A stretch of DNA of 64,000 bases from Aradus depressus (Eukaryota > Arthropoda > Insecta > Hemiptera > Aradidae). Shown here piece after piece: positions 23,040-34,500 of this stretch. Position numbers and translations under genes: made by a program. The notes below the pieces were generated by a model, which saw only the letters and a program-made list of their open reading frames with translations, was not told the origin of the DNA and did no database searches. Within the stretch, counting starts at the first letter, position 1, and every line of letters begins with the position of its first letter. The stretch covers positions 18,486,222 to 18,550,221 of the forward strand of contig OY759222.1 in NCBI GenBank assembly GCA_963662175.1, in the 5' to 3' direction.

Positions 23040-23450
23040 TATTACTCAGCTGTACGAAGTATAGGAGAAGTTATGTAATCGGTCAGAAATTCGGGATTTA
23101 ACTATGATATTATATATCGCCTACTACCAGAGCGCTCTTATAGACATGAGCTCGAATCTACAATGGAAGTCTATAATTTTGTATCGAGTACCTGAAGTCA
23201 AACAGGCTCGGTATTATCGCCTTACCTTCCAACTGAAGGACGGCGTGCTTACGGTTTTTCCAACCCAGATTAGGTTCTCGGCTGGGTTTTGAACCCTGGG
23301 TTTTTTAACACAAAAACTCTCAACACACAGAGAAGGCACTCAACTCAAAAACTGGTGTATCAACATGAAATTTTGTATGTAAATTTAAAACCCATTTAAA
23401 AAAGGAAAGATCAGATGATAGGGAGACTCGACCCATAAACTCTAATACAG
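23040..23450 (+). repeat. DR repeat, plus strand, split by SINE1
   Basis: CTGTACGAAGTATAGGAGAAG and GTTATGTAATCGGTCAGAAA give the family 5' end. Monomers resume at about 23330 after the SINE1 insertion. Confidence 0.65.
23112..23300 (-). repeat. SINE1 fragment, minus strand
   Basis: TATCGCCTACTACCAGAGCG, a shortened body, and the reversed B box GGGTTTTGAACCCTGGG. Confidence 0.75.
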
Positions 23451-23515
23451 TAGACTCTCCCTTATCCGGCGTTCTGTTAACCGGCGCGCTCCCTTATCCA
23501 GCGCTTGCAAAATAA
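23448..23515 (+). mobile_element. Solo pogo/Tigger-type terminal fragment
   Basis: A TA dinucleotide followed by CAGTAGACTCTCCCTTATCC, plus further CCTTATCC strings, matches the TA-flanked ends of pogo/Tigger elements. No transposase accompanies it. Confidence 0.6.
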
Positions 23516-23695
23516 TATCCCCCTTCCCTTTGGCCGATTTGACTGAATCGATATGTTGCCGATATATTCATTTATATCAGGATCTTTGGTCGATTTAGCT
23601 TATAATCCATAAATGTCTTCTGGATTCACATATATATTTCCGATACATCCATTCTATCGGGAGGTATCGTGTTCACAGACACAAAAAAAAGATAA
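23516..23695 (-). repeat. DR repeat, minus strand
   Basis: CCCCCTTCCCTTTGGCCGAT, then CATCCATTCTATCGGGAGGT and GTGTTCACAGACAC, reversed family 5' half. Confidence 0.6.
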
Positions 23696-24428
23696 GCTTA
23701 CAAAGAAATACGATAAGGGAAAGATCCATTTTTAAAATAATTATACTCCTTGTCTCTACCTATCCTCATTCAAAATTTCTGAAGGGGGGGCTCTATCAAA
23801 GAAAAAGCCTCAGTGTTCCCAAAACTATAAGATCCGCCTTATAATGACGAGCCATGAGGAAGTCATAATGCACTTAATAATGCAAGTTAAGTTGTCGTGT
23901 AATAAACTAATTATTTTTTTATCATAAAAAAAAGTAACCCACTTTAATTGCAACTATCCTTTTGGTAAGAGGTAATGATTACGTATAATGACCGTAAACA
24001 TCCGGCTAAATGGTTGCTTATTTGCTTTCGTGACATTCAACTCCTTAATGAGAAAAAAAAATGAAAAATTAATTACCAAGATTTTTATCATTTTCATCGA
24101 TTACCACATTAGAATGTTAAACCATATCAAATGTTTAACATTTCGCAATTTTTTAATTTTTTTTTCGCAATACTTTGATTATCTTGTAGCAAATCTCTTC
24201 CCAGGCGATTCGCTGACATTTATACATTCATGGTAAAAAAAAAAAAATGACATTTCACACTTTGTACTCATGAAGACATTTTCCTAGCGTCTTCAGATTG
24301 TCTGCACTGGTATTCAGTATCAAATTGCGAAATTCTGCTTCTAGCTTGGCCCATGCACGATCTGACAGTCACTTAATATAGGTCACGAGCCAAAATGGGA
24401 ACCCTTACTACAAATAATCGACGGTACT

Positions 24429-24857
24429 CAGTGGTGGATTAACCAATAGGCAAACCTAGGCAGGTGCCTAGGGCCCCCGATGCTGAAGGCCCCAATGTCT
24501 AAAAAAAAAAAAAAAGTTCGTTTTCAGAGTTGAAACGAATCAAGGCTGGCGGAAGAGCTACTGTGCAGCAAGAGCGACTCTAGATATGTTAAGTCTTCTT
24601 AGTATTAAATCCGACATTTTGAGAAAAATTTCGATGATGTGATCGATAAATTCAGCGAGTCGAAATGCAAGAGAAAGTGTGTATGAAGTCAATTTTACAG
24701 CGAATTGAAAATATTATTATTAAGAATTATAACTGTATCAATAAATTCATTAAAAAAATTGCTGAAAAGTTTTCGTTTTTTATGAGGGGGGGTTAAAAAT
24801 AGGGGGGCCTCACATTTGCAATCACCTAGGGCCCCGCAGAAGCTTAGTCCGCCACTG
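24429..24857 (+). mobile_element. hAT-type element, 429 bp, 8-bp TSD
   Basis: Begins CAGTGGTGGATTAACC and ends AGTCCGCCACTG, a hAT-like pair of termini. Flanked by a perfect 8-bp duplication ACGGTACT (24421-24428 and 24858-24865). The interior carries a decayed transposase C-terminal segment at about 24575-24676. Confidence 0.9.
24575..24676 (+). pseudogene. hAT transposase C-terminal remnant
   Basis: Across one frameshift the plus strand reads LSLLSIKSDILRKI, then DDVIDKFSESKCKRK. This resembles the end of the hAT dimerisation region in ZMYM/TTF-type insect transposases (SIE-x-LLR, then D-VI-DFA-x-K). Catalytic residues are not present. Confidence 0.6.
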
Positions 24858-25189
24858 ACGGTACTATTCTAACATAAATTGTAGTCATCCGTCAGCAGAG
24901 ATGGTGAAAACTATACCTTAAATTTTCATTTATTTGTATATTTTATCGCATGTATTGAACTCATTATATTTTATATTAATTCGGTTTGGTGACGTCAAAA
25001 CTACATATATTTTTTTTAGTTATTTCTAATTGAGATAGAAGGCTGAAACATGGTGCATATGCCTCATTCCGGTGTTAATGCATTATATCAACATTTCAGC
25101 CATATCAGTCGAGTGGTTCACCGCCAACCGATACATGTCATTTTTTTCATACGTTTGCTTGATATACGCGACGAAAGGGGGAATTAGAG

Positions 25190-25480
25190 GGGCTCAGAAA
25201 AATTCCAGTAACTACTTATGTAATGAATGTATCGACGAAATTTTATATTTAAATTCAAAACCCCTTAAGGATTGGTACCTATTAATTTTTCGCAAAATGG
25301 GTGAAAAGGAAAAGAGGGATCAGAGAAGGGGCTCAAATAAAATAACTGTCGATCTAATGAATATATTGATACACAATTTAGTATGCGGATTCAATTGACT
25401 TTGGAGGGAGAGCGAAAACTTAACTGATTAATTCTTGCTGGGGATGTACATAACCGGTGATTTACCGATAAATTTTCTTT
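25190..25480 (+). repeat. DR repeat, plus strand
   Basis: Two monomers (CCAGTAACTACTTATGTAAT, then AATAACTGTCGATCTAATGA) and the 3' end GGGGATGTACATAACCGGTG. Confidence 0.65.
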
Positions 25481-26780
25481 GTTGTTAGATTCGATGGGTA
25501 TGTCCCAGAATTATAAAAAATTGTATTCATTTTATTCTTCTCCCTCTAAACCTTCCCTCCCTGTGAGGGCGATTTGGCTAAAATTCCAAAGATATCTACG
25601 CTTATAAAATGGCGTACTTTCAAAATATCGGTAGTAATTACCATTTTTATGTAAATAAAATAAAATAAAAAAATAATAGTCAAGGTCTACGCCGTAGATT
25701 TTCCGTGAAAACGTCGGGATAAAATAATTTTTCATTTTCTTTTCGATGCTGCCGTAGCTCTTGCATTTTTTTGGCACTAGACTTTTTAGGTTTTTTAAAT
25801 TCCTTTTGATGCGAGCTTTCCTCTGATTTGCATTTTCTATAATTCCGCGCATATTTACGATTCATATGAGACATCTTTAATTTTTTTGCAATTTTCAATT
25901 TAATACCGATTTTTACATAGTGCTCCTCAAGTTCTTTACAATGACAGCCGAATCAGTTATTATGCTACACTAATTTCTAATTTTACAACAACGCTAATTC
26001 GCAACACAATCATCCGCCGGCGCCCACACTAGCCTGATAACGTCACAGACAAAACAAACACTGCACAACAAACATGTACAGACATGCTCTATCCATTGTG
26101 ACCTCAACCGTTGTTATCGCATTATTAGTCTCGTATTTATTATCGATTGAAATCTGACGGTATTTTGTAACAAAGAAAGTTTGACCGGCTATGTGTCTAA
26201 CGAGCGAATAGACGTTTTCACGTCAATACATTTTTTCAAGCTTGTCGATTTGTCTGAAATTCAATAGTTGAATGTTTACCTGAACCCTTTCATCCCTCCC
26301 ACATCCCCTATTCACCCTTGAAAAAAAAATATAGGACAAGGGTTACAAACCACCTTTTTCTTTTATCTTAATCAAACAAACAACAAGAAAGATACTGTAA
26401 CTTAAACGTTATTTAAATAAACAAATCTACGCTCCAGGTTGGCGGTACTAAATGTCGGCCATAAAACTATTTTACAGCCAGTAGGTACACGGAGCTCCAA
26501 GCTAGGAAGTCTCAAGTCGTGATAGGATCAGAACTGTTTAAATAAATCGTTACCCAGTGACGGAGGTGTTAGTCTGACCACCACCCTGTGATTGAGTACC
26601 TGTTACTGGTCTCAGCGTTCAAAAAATAACAAAAATAAATAAGTTATCAAATAAAATGAAAGTTAAAAAAAGAAGGTGAGTTTAACAGCTTCATTCAAGG
26701 CTGTGAGGTTCTTGGCTGTGAAGTCTGTGAGATGAAAACTGATCCATGAGCTAGAATGGTTAAACAGTAATACTCATGAA
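25481..26780. other. No gene assigned; lysine-rich minus-strand ORF fragments
   Basis: Two overlapping minus-strand frames at 25532-25898 encode basic peptides (for example KKPKKSSAKKMQELRQHRKE). The KKSxAxRM-ELR-RRK pattern occurs in several insect transposon-associated proteins, but I cannot place it. The rest shows no family landmarks. Confidence 0.3.
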
Positions 26781-26784
26781 TATA

Positions 26785-26955
26785 TCGACTAAGTTTCCAC
26801 TCTTCCTCTAACAATCGACCGTTTCAAACAATAGTTGAGTTACACAGGAACTTCTAAATACTCGATACATTCAATATATCGACTGTTATTAGGGTTCTGA
26901 ATCCCATTTTCTCTACGCCCAATTTCTCTGAAAATTAATAGGCGCCATACTTAAG
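26785..26955 (-). repeat. DR repeat, minus strand
   Basis: TATCGACTAAGTTTCCACTC, CAATCGACCGTTTC, TCGATACATTCAATATATCG and AAAATTAATAGGCGCC are reversed landmarks. Confidence 0.55.
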
Positions 26956-27820
26956 GGGTCCACTAGGCGGACCAACTAGCCAAGGAAGGTTCAAGTAAAA
27001 CTTTCATGGGGCCAGAACCGGTGCTGGGAATATTTCGGGAGACATACCCAACCCGAATTAAAGAATGGACTAAGGATCTTTTGGAGCGTACTTGAAGAGA
27101 AAAGACCACATGCAGGTAGTCGAAGATGTTCCTGGGAGGGGAGTCCAGGGTTCGAAAGACGGGATCCTGAACCTCAAAAGGAAATTTTGAAAATCAAAAC
27201 TTATAAATCTCACACTGTGCGGAGTCCTCAGCCTACTCCCAGATCTTCTCAGCCGTCCATCTCGGCCTTATTTGGAAATCAGCTGATCAGCCCATCTTCC
27301 GCATTCACCCCTCCAGATCAGGAGAGTTAATTTTTTTTTATTTTTGTTTTTCTTATAACGCCGACTGGCCCTTATATTTGAAATTAAATACATATATATA
27401 TATATTTTTTTAATCTAGTCAATTTTTTAAAAACATAGAATTTGGTTGCCCATACCTGGGGAAGTAAAAATTCATTGAAAGGCCCCCCTCCCTTTCAAAA
27501 ACGTTCCTGGCCACGCTATTGCTAGACTAGATTTAAGTGGATAAACGGAGAGAAAATGAACCGGGAGATCGCTGTGGCAACCCATTAACCAAAAACAGTT
27601 ACTAAAAGTGAAGGCAAGAAATTAAAGCGGTTGAGAACGTGGGCTTTGTGGCACGCCTGTCAGCTTAACTCCCACAAGACCAACCTTTCGACTAACTTTA
27701 ATGTAATGGCACACATAAACATGATCATTATATTTACCAGTATTCACATTTAATTATTAATTAATGTCGACAATTATTATCAAATAAACACAAATAAAAA
27801 AAGTCGTCAAAGGCTTCCCC
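26956..27820. other. No gene recognised
   Basis: Includes a hAT-end-like CCTGGCCACGCTATTG near 27510 with no partner. Otherwise without assignment. Confidence 0.35.
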
Positions 27821-27824
27821 AGAA

Positions 27825-28520
27825 TGAATTAAATAATTTTTCGCTCTTCCTTCAAAACCAGTCGACCGTTTGCGCTAATATTCAATAGTTGACTTACTTA
27901 GGGGGCTTCATGCCCCGAACGTTCATAGTGACCAGAAGAAGGGACGTGTAAGTGTCCCGAAATATTGTCAGAAAAAATAAAAAAGAAGACACCTCTGGAA
28001 GAAATGTCGGAAAAACCAACAATTCAATATCCCAGAGAAGTTTAAGAAACACACTAAATTTTATGTTGATAAATTCATTACATCGGCAGTTATAAGGGTT
28101 CTTGAATTGAGCCCCCTACCCTAAACCTCATCATCCCTTCGGCTGATATCGCTGAAATTTGACAATTCATGTCCACATTAGGTTTTGACGTCATATATGA
28201 AATTTCATGTCGATAAATCATTAGATAGGCAGTTTTTGGGGTTTGGTTTTTGAGTTAAACCCCCCTAATTACCCCTCTTCTTTGACCGATTTCAAAATCC
28301 AGTGTCGTCCGTGCGGATTTTTGAATTCACATAAGAAATTTTGTGATACATTAGTTACAACTGCAGTGTTACGAGTTTTGTGTTAAGCCCCTCCCCCAAT
28401 CCCCCCTTCCCTTTTGGCGATTTGGCTGAAAATCGAAATGTGTTGTCCTTATGGGGTTTTGGTCACACATATATCATTTCATGTCGATACAATCATTCTA
28501 TCGACAGTTATTAGAGTGTG
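27825..28520 (-). repeat. DR repeat, minus strand, several monomers
   Basis: TTCGCTCTTCCTTCAAAACC is followed by successive reversed monomers at about 28060-28520, each with a CAGTTAT or CGACAGTTAT block and CCTTCGGCTGAT-type spacers. Confidence 0.65.
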
Positions 28521-28529
28521 TGGCTCTAC

Positions 28530-28680
28530 CTTAGTAATTGCCGAAATAATGTGTCGAAGACGAAATTTAAAATGAGGACTCAAAAGTCTCTGTGTAAGTC
28601 AACTACCTATAGCCAAAACGGTCAACTGGTTTTTGAGTGAGGGCGAAAACTTAACTCCCGGTGATTCACAGTCTCAGGTA
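28530..28680 (+). repeat. DR repeat 3' part, plus strand
   Basis: GTAATTGCCGAAATAATG, AAATGAGGACTCAAAAGTC, ACGGTCAACTGGTTTTTGAG and GGTGATTCACAG. Confidence 0.55.
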
Positions 28681-28772
28681 GTTTCAGAATTGAATAAATA
28701 TGGCCTAGCAAATTTAAATATTATTTCAAATAATTTATGGTTTCCAGATTTACTTTGTGAAGCTCCATTCTA

Positions 28773-28891
28773 GGAATAGATAATTAAAATACACAATTTC
28801 TTTGTCAAACTTCACTATATATTCTCAAATACTCAACAATTTGTCTTTAAATTCTATTCTAAAGAAATTGTGTATTTTACTTATCTATTCC
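28773..28891. repeat. 31-bp inverted repeat around 57-bp loop
   Basis: The left arm GGAATAGATAATTAAAATAC...TTTCTTT and the right arm (28861-28891) are reverse complements with one mismatch. Could be a small foldback element or a transcribed hairpin. Confidence 0.75.
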
Positions 28892-28974
28892 TTAAATATT
28901 ATTTATGAACATTGTGCTGACAACTATATCGACAATTCAGAAATCAAATAAACCCCCAAAATAAGCACTCTTCA

Positions 28975-29420
28975 TGGATGCCTAATTAGACTCTCTGATA
29001 AGAACCATGAAAGAAGACCGGTGATGGTGGGGGGAGGGGGAGGTCACGTGACGAGGTATCATCCCTTCTAGAGGCTCCTTGCCGACAATTACCCCATTCC
29101 GCCCCCTTTGTAATGGATGCTAAACGATCATCAGATACCGCCAAGCCCAACCCTAGTCTAAACTGAACTAAACACCTCTATTTTATACCAGGTTTTATCA
29201 GCTGACCAACAAACCACTGCCAAGTTAATTGGCACGTTTTTCTACTCAAAATAATACCCCTTCCGTTCCTTTGACCTCAGCTTAGATAAAAAAAAAGTCT
29301 AGTAAGATAATGATTAGTCTAGGAGAATTTTAACAAGGATGCTTTAAAGTAGGGTTTAGTTGGTTTGAATTAAGTGCAGTTTGGTGCACCGGAAATGCAC
29401 TAAGTGCTTGTAATTAGAAC
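28975..29420. other. Single-copy-looking intron segment
   Basis: No repeat landmarks. Contains a palindromic E-box (GTCACGTGAC near 29043) and AT-rich homeodomain-like cores such as CTAATTAG and TTAATTGG. Regulatory role is inference only. Confidence 0.3.
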
Positions 29421-29423
29421 ACG

Positions 29424-30016
29424 GACATTGTTGTAGATCTAGGGTGCAACTACCAGCATCTATGATGGTATTGATATGTTGACGTGAAGGGCATGAAAGA
29501 GGAAGGCCACCCAGTGGTAGGTCCTCGGGACGAAAATTTATCTTAATTATTAAGACAAGAACAGAAATAAATAAATAAATAAAATAAATAAGTAAATAAA
29601 TAAAAAGGAATTGAATGACAATTTTGATGGATGGGTGAGAGAGATGATAAAAGTAAAGGAAAATGATATAAAAAAAGAAAAAAAAAAAGAATATGATTCA
29701 AGGTGGCAGTAAGTCGCGGTTCCATCTTCTCTTCAACCTTCTTGGGTAGTTTTGTGGTAAGCTGGGTTTGTATATGTGTAAAGTTGTCTAAAAAAACTTA
29801 TGTAAGTAGTTTGTATAGAGTCGGGTACTGTGTGTATCATAAGATCGTTATGAAGTGTTCTGTTATTTATGAATGGGGGGCACTGTGTTATCAGTCTGAG
29901 GGTTTTTGACTGAAACGCCTGAATTCGTTTGATGTTGGATGTTTTTGCTCAGTAAGTAAGTGTAACAGTTCCGTTTTTGTGTCATGTCTAATTTCGATCG
30001 TCTATTTAGAAGTCTT
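29424..30016 (-). mobile_element. Jockey-type retrotransposon copy C, 5' truncated, minus strand
   Basis: Matches the 3' end of the copies at 45.7 and 52.6 kb: LLNRRSKLDMTQKRN on the minus strand (about 30010), the ORF end near 29707 and the GGTCCTCGGGACGAAAATTT block (29520). It is older than the other two copies, with a deletion after TQKRNCYTYL and no clear poly(A). Confidence 0.85.
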
Positions 30017-30059
30017 AGAAAAAAAAAGTAGGTCAAGTGCAAACTATACTTGCACAATT

Positions 30060-30840
30060 AGTGTTCCGTGACATCAGCCCCCCCAGTTAAATTATTAATA
30101 GTAATGCAAAAATTGTTCCTTACACCGTGAGAAATATTTTTTGTCGAAAAACGTTTTCTTTAAAACCAATACATCAGCAGTTATAAGGAAATAAACATTT
30201 AAATTGTTTATAACAATTGACCATAACAATCCTGATAATTTTGGCTCAATCTACACCTAATTCTGAATGTTCATGATTTTTTCAGATTTGTTTGAGCGAT
30301 CCTTTTGGTGATAAGGGTGGGAAACAGCAATTTATAGCGTTTTTCCCGACAAATGTTTTAAAAAATGCATAAAAAAATACATCATATATGTTGAATTCGT
30401 GCTTCAATAAGCTTTCATTTGACAACCTACCCGATGCCCTTGAAAACATTTTTTTTTTTCCATTTCCCAATTTACCCCAAAATTAACCCTCAGAATGAAA
30501 ATTTTAACTGTTTCTTCTTCTATAATTGGGCCACCACACTATGCCGCTATGCTAAATTTCAAATTTTTACGTAGAAACGTTTCAGAGAAAATATCCTATG
30601 ACAGACGGACGGACACCGAAGTAATTCCATAAGTGTTCCGTTTTGCTAATTTTGACCGATTTTTTGTTAAAAAATGCGGTGAATCACCGTCAATGTACTT
30701 AGATCGACTTATTATTAATAAACACTAGTTCCTGCTCTCTCCGTGGACTTAGGTCCGCTTCCTCGCCAACGTCTTAATGTCGCTCCAGGACTTCCAGATC
30801 CTGAGCTTTCTTCGTCTTCTATAGTCTTGTGGTTCGAACG
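30060..30840. other. No gene recognised
   Basis: AT-rich. A short DR 3'-end string (CGGTGAATCACCGTCAATGTAC) is at about 30678. Confidence 0.4.
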
Positions 30841-31151
30841 ACAGCTCAACAATGCTTCTTTCCTCGCGCATGTCCGATCCACTTACATGTTCTAATTTTT
30901 ATCTGAGACACTATAGGCCTTTGGTTGTTCAATGCCCTTATGATCTCTCTGTTATTTATGATGTCTGGCCATAATATCCCGAGGATGCTTCTCAAGCGTA
31001 TGACGGAACATCCGGGGTGCGCTTTGGCTCTGCTTGGGTCTTGTCTGATCACTGGATTTCCCAAATAATACCAGATCACGGTTAAGACTACAGAAGTCCA
31101 TGAATATATGATGGGCCTACGGTGGAGTTGATTCGCGGGACATGATTGCAC
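30780..31151 (-). pseudogene. Non-LTR reverse transcriptase C-terminal remnant
   Basis: The minus-strand frame includes LRSILGILWPDIINNREI, then ALNNQRPIVSQIKIR and CKWIGHARGKKH. This follows the tail of RTE-like polyproteins after the RT domain (LR-IxWPxxIxNxxL, QRPI, I-xR-WxWIGH, LRK). Stop codons follow and the catalytic part is missing. It belongs to a family different from the Jockey copies. Confidence 0.75.
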
Positions 31152-31154
31152 CGG

Positions 31155-31838
31155 GAACTCAACCTAAGCTTCAGCCAATGCAAGAATTTTATGCATGGAA
31201 GAAATAATAATATAACTAGACGACAAAAAATATGTAGGTAAATAATTATTTTGATATTTTAGACATTACAAATTACATCCGAATTAGAAATTTTGGAAGA
31301 AGTTTTTTTAAACGAAGAATTTTAATTAATTCTGAACCAAAAATAAAAGTGTTGGCTATGGATTTCGGAGGGGCGGGCAATCTGGGGCCCCCCTCTGTCT
31401 ACGCCACTGACATGTTAACTGAAGTGCCAGCTACCCAAAGAGGCAGGTGAGAGGTAATACAGAGAGCGGAGAGAGGATGGAGGGGGGAGAAGACGGTATT
31501 ATGTGGGCGTGGCCAATTAGTACAATTAAAGACTAGCTATATGATTGGTTCCTGTCTCCCCCACCCCTTATAGATTCAACCAATCAGATCCTTTCAATCC
31601 ACTATATTAAACTTGATAATCAAACATGACCACCTCCCATACATAAATGTCAACCACCATCCACCACTATTTCATTCTTTTTCAATTCTATTCAAGCTTT
31701 GCTCTGAATTAAAATATTTTAAGAGTGGTAATTTCTTAGCAGAAAAAAAGTTGATATATAATAAATATATTATGTAGATGTAACCTAATATATTGGTATT
31801 ATAAAATCTGGTGTTTCAACTGAAATATTAGATATATA
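31155..31838. other. No gene recognised; possible solo hAT end
   Basis: GGGGCCCCCCTCTGTCTACGCCACTG at 31384-31409 looks like a hAT right end without a left partner. 31430-31640 is free of repeat landmarks and has CCAAT and ATTGG boxes and a CCAATTAG core. Confidence 0.35.
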
Positions 31839-31845
31839 CCTTTAA

Positions 31846-32766
31846 CCCCCCAGTAGAGGCCAACACATCTTGGGGGCGATCCCCCCAATTTCCACTAGAT
31901 TTTTTGAAACATATGTTAAGGTTTCCAATCAGAAAAAATTGCCCTACATTTTCTAGGTCTTAAAAGCTAGACGTATATATTTTTTACTCTATATTTTACT
32001 ATTTACAGATGTATTTTTTAATTTGTATGAATGAAATAAAAAATGAAGCATGTACTTAAACATTTATCGAAAAACTGACTGAATTTTGTTTTTTTATCTT
32101 TTTTTCTTCTGTCCATCCCTTCAAACTTGACTTCTTCGCCCCACCACCTCTCCATAGATATTTTCACTAATAATTTTTTTATTGTTTTTAAAATAGTGTA
32201 CCTATATCCTTATGGTTAATCTTATTAAAAATTGTTATTTATTTATATATTTTTTTTCTTTGTTTATAATATGTATATGCATACATACATAAAAAAAAAA
32301 TTGACTTTTCAATATATTTATCTATATAAAATATTTATTATATATATATTGAAAAAAAAAAATGCTTGTGTACGGTTTTTGATTGTGTGCTCAATTTGAT
32401 GAATGGTTCGAACGATGTAAATAATGTAAGAAAAATAATTTAATACTGTATTATTGTATTTCATAAAGAGCATCTATGCATCCCTTCAAGATAGATATAT
32501 GTCAAGTATGAAGGGATGCATAGAAGAAAAAAAGATAAAAAATCAAAATTCAGTCAGTTTTTCGATAAATGTTTAAGTATACTTATATAATATATCATAA
32601 ATGCTTTATTTTTTAATTCATTCATACAAATTAAATTAAATCTGTAAATAGTAAAATATAGAGTATAAAATATATATATATTGCTAGCTTTTAAGACCTA
32701 GAAAAAGTAGGGCAATTTTTTAGAAATTGGGGAGGATCGCCCCCCATATTGGCCTCTACTGGGGGG
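31846..32766. mobile_element. Foldback piggyBac-type MITE, TTAA-flanked
   Basis: A 921-bp element with arms of about 270-290 bp that are reverse complements (31846-32130 and 32497-32766). The ends read CCCCCCAGTAGAGGCCAA, each next to TTAA (31842-31845 and 32767-32770). TTAA targets with C/G-run termini are the piggyBac hallmark. No transposase is encoded. A nested 15-bp hairpin (CTATGCATCCCTTCA and its complement) lies at 32474-32524. Confidence 0.88.
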
Positions 32767-32846
32767 TTAAAGGTGGTTAATTCACTTGTTTACCTTTCGT
32801 TAGGTTAAAAAGCTCGTTACTTTGCCACCTGCACCTAACAATATTA

Positions 32847-33023
32847 TTATTATTTTTTTTTTTTTATTTATATATTTACAACGGCATAATAACATTTGCC
32901 ATTAGCAATTGTGATAAATAGAGCAGTGTCAGGTGCGTGGCTGTACTGCTGAGGTACGTGACCGAAGAGGAGTCCAGGCTAGTCCTGGAGCAGGTCCCTC
33001 TGCCATATCCGCTTGAGGCGTCG
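32847..33023 (-). repeat. Retroelement 3' end (R-b family), minus strand, perfect 12-bp TSD
   Basis: A 177-bp 5'-truncated insertion with its poly(A) on the left as a T run. The flanks CTAACAATATTA (32835-32846 and 33024-33035) are identical. The sequence matches the plus-strand copy at 10515-10657. It is non-coding here and probably the 3' UTR of a LINE. Confidence 0.88.
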
Positions 33024-33044
33024 CTAACAATATTAAGCATTTTT

Positions 33045-33375
33045 TACAGCTACACGAAGTATACGAGAAGTTATATATCGGTCATAAATTCGATATTAAA
33101 AATGAAAAAAAAAATGTTATTTCTCTGTGTGTTTCCATAACTTCCGATAGAATTAATGTATTGACATGAAATTTCATAAGCACATTTTAAACTCCATACA
33201 TAAAGACACCTATTAATTTTCAGCGGAAACAACCGAAGGGGAGAGGAGGATCAGAAGAAAGTTCAACTCAACAATCTCAATAACTGTCAATGTAATGAAT
33301 ACCTACTCGTATATCGACAAGAAATTTAGAATGTCAAATCACAAACTCAATCATTTTTTAAAATATCATTGCTTT
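33045..33375 (+). repeat. DR repeat, plus strand
   Basis: CACGAAGTATACGAGAAGTT, an A9 run, CCATAACTTCCGATAGAATT, AATAACTGTCAATGTAATGA. Confidence 0.65.
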
Positions 33376-33743
33376 TTTAGATGTGTCTCCTATTCCGATG
33401 TTAAATAAATATCCCATTTACTTGTGGCCATATTAAGTTGTAATAAATAAACAAATACATGGTAACTTCTGCAAAATAAGTTATGATCATTAAGGAAATG
33501 CATATACAGAAATGTATTAAATAAAATTATAATTGAGACTAACAAGTGGAGTCCTCTTGAGGGTTAAAACGCTTATTCAAAATAATTTGCATTTTCTGAA
33601 CATTCCAACAAGTCTCGTAAATATATTCTAAGACAAAAATGTCGTATGAGGAGGAAACATTAGAGTTATATTAAGTGACATTTTAAATAAATAAATATTT
33701 TAAAATATATTAACAGACTTTAATATAAGTTGGTTTTTGTTAT

Positions 33744-33966
33744 AGTGACATGCCTCATGCGCTCTTTTGACAGAAGTCCGACTTTACTGTCGAAGCCCTG
33801 AGTTTTACCTACCCAGGTTTAGTAAGCTAGGATAGGAGGTCTTTAGGACGGCGTGCTTGAGGTTTTTACCACCAGGATAAAAAAACCTAAGGGGGGGGGG
33901 GGGGGGGGGGGGGTTTCGCCCGAGTTTTCAACCCGCCATCTTGAGCTGGGAGCTACCAGCGCCCTC
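33744..33966 (-). repeat. SINE1 copy, minus strand, with G23 run
   Basis: Reversed body and head ending GGAGCTACCAGCGCCCTC. A G-run at 33892-33913 interrupts the segment just before the reversed B box. Confidence 0.75.
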
Positions 33967-33979
33967 TTTGTCTATCTAG

Positions 33980-34152
33980 TTTATTCACCTAGGGAAAGGG
34001 GTGTTTAACAAGTACCTGACATCGTACAGGCTCGGGATCACCGCTTAACGTCCCATCCGAAGAACGGCTAGATCGATGATAAAGGTCTCGACCAACCCAT
34101 GCTCTTGAGCATAGTAGGCAAGCACGCTACATCAGAACTACCGGCGCTCTCT
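33980..34152 (-). repeat. SINE1 5' half, minus strand
   Basis: TTTATTCACCTAGGGAAAGG to CTACCGGCGCTCT; the 3' third is missing. Arranged in tandem with the previous copy. Confidence 0.8.
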
Positions 34153-34164
34153 ACATTCATTCAC

Positions 34165-34500
34165 GTAATGCTCACGTTACATTTAATAGTGCCTTAGAAA
34201 TTACAATATCCCTCCTCCTTTAGATCAAATAAGCTCCTCCTCCAAATCAAATCGACCATTTTGACTAAAAATCCGTTCTCGACTTACACAGACTTCTGAA
34301 TCTTCATTCTTAATTTTGTCTCCAATAAATGCATTACATCGGAAGTTATTAATGTTTTCCAGTTGCATCCCCTCTAACCCCTTCGGCCGATTTTGCAGAA
34401 AATTAGTAGATGCCATATTGGGTTTTGAATTTAAATATCAAATTTTGGATCAATAACGTAACTTCTTCTATACTTCGTATAGCTGTAAAAGTAAAATTTC
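34165..34500 (-). repeat. DR repeat, minus strand
   Basis: CGACCATTTTGACTAAAAAT, TCTGAATCTTCATTCTTAAT, CATTACATCGGAAGTTATT and the reversed 5' end ACTTCTTCTATACTTCGTAT. Confidence 0.65.

Noticed and set aside
25532..25898. Basic minus-strand ORFs as a gene
   Set aside because: Two overlapping out-of-phase frames, strongly lysine-rich and with no recognisable domain; too weak to call.
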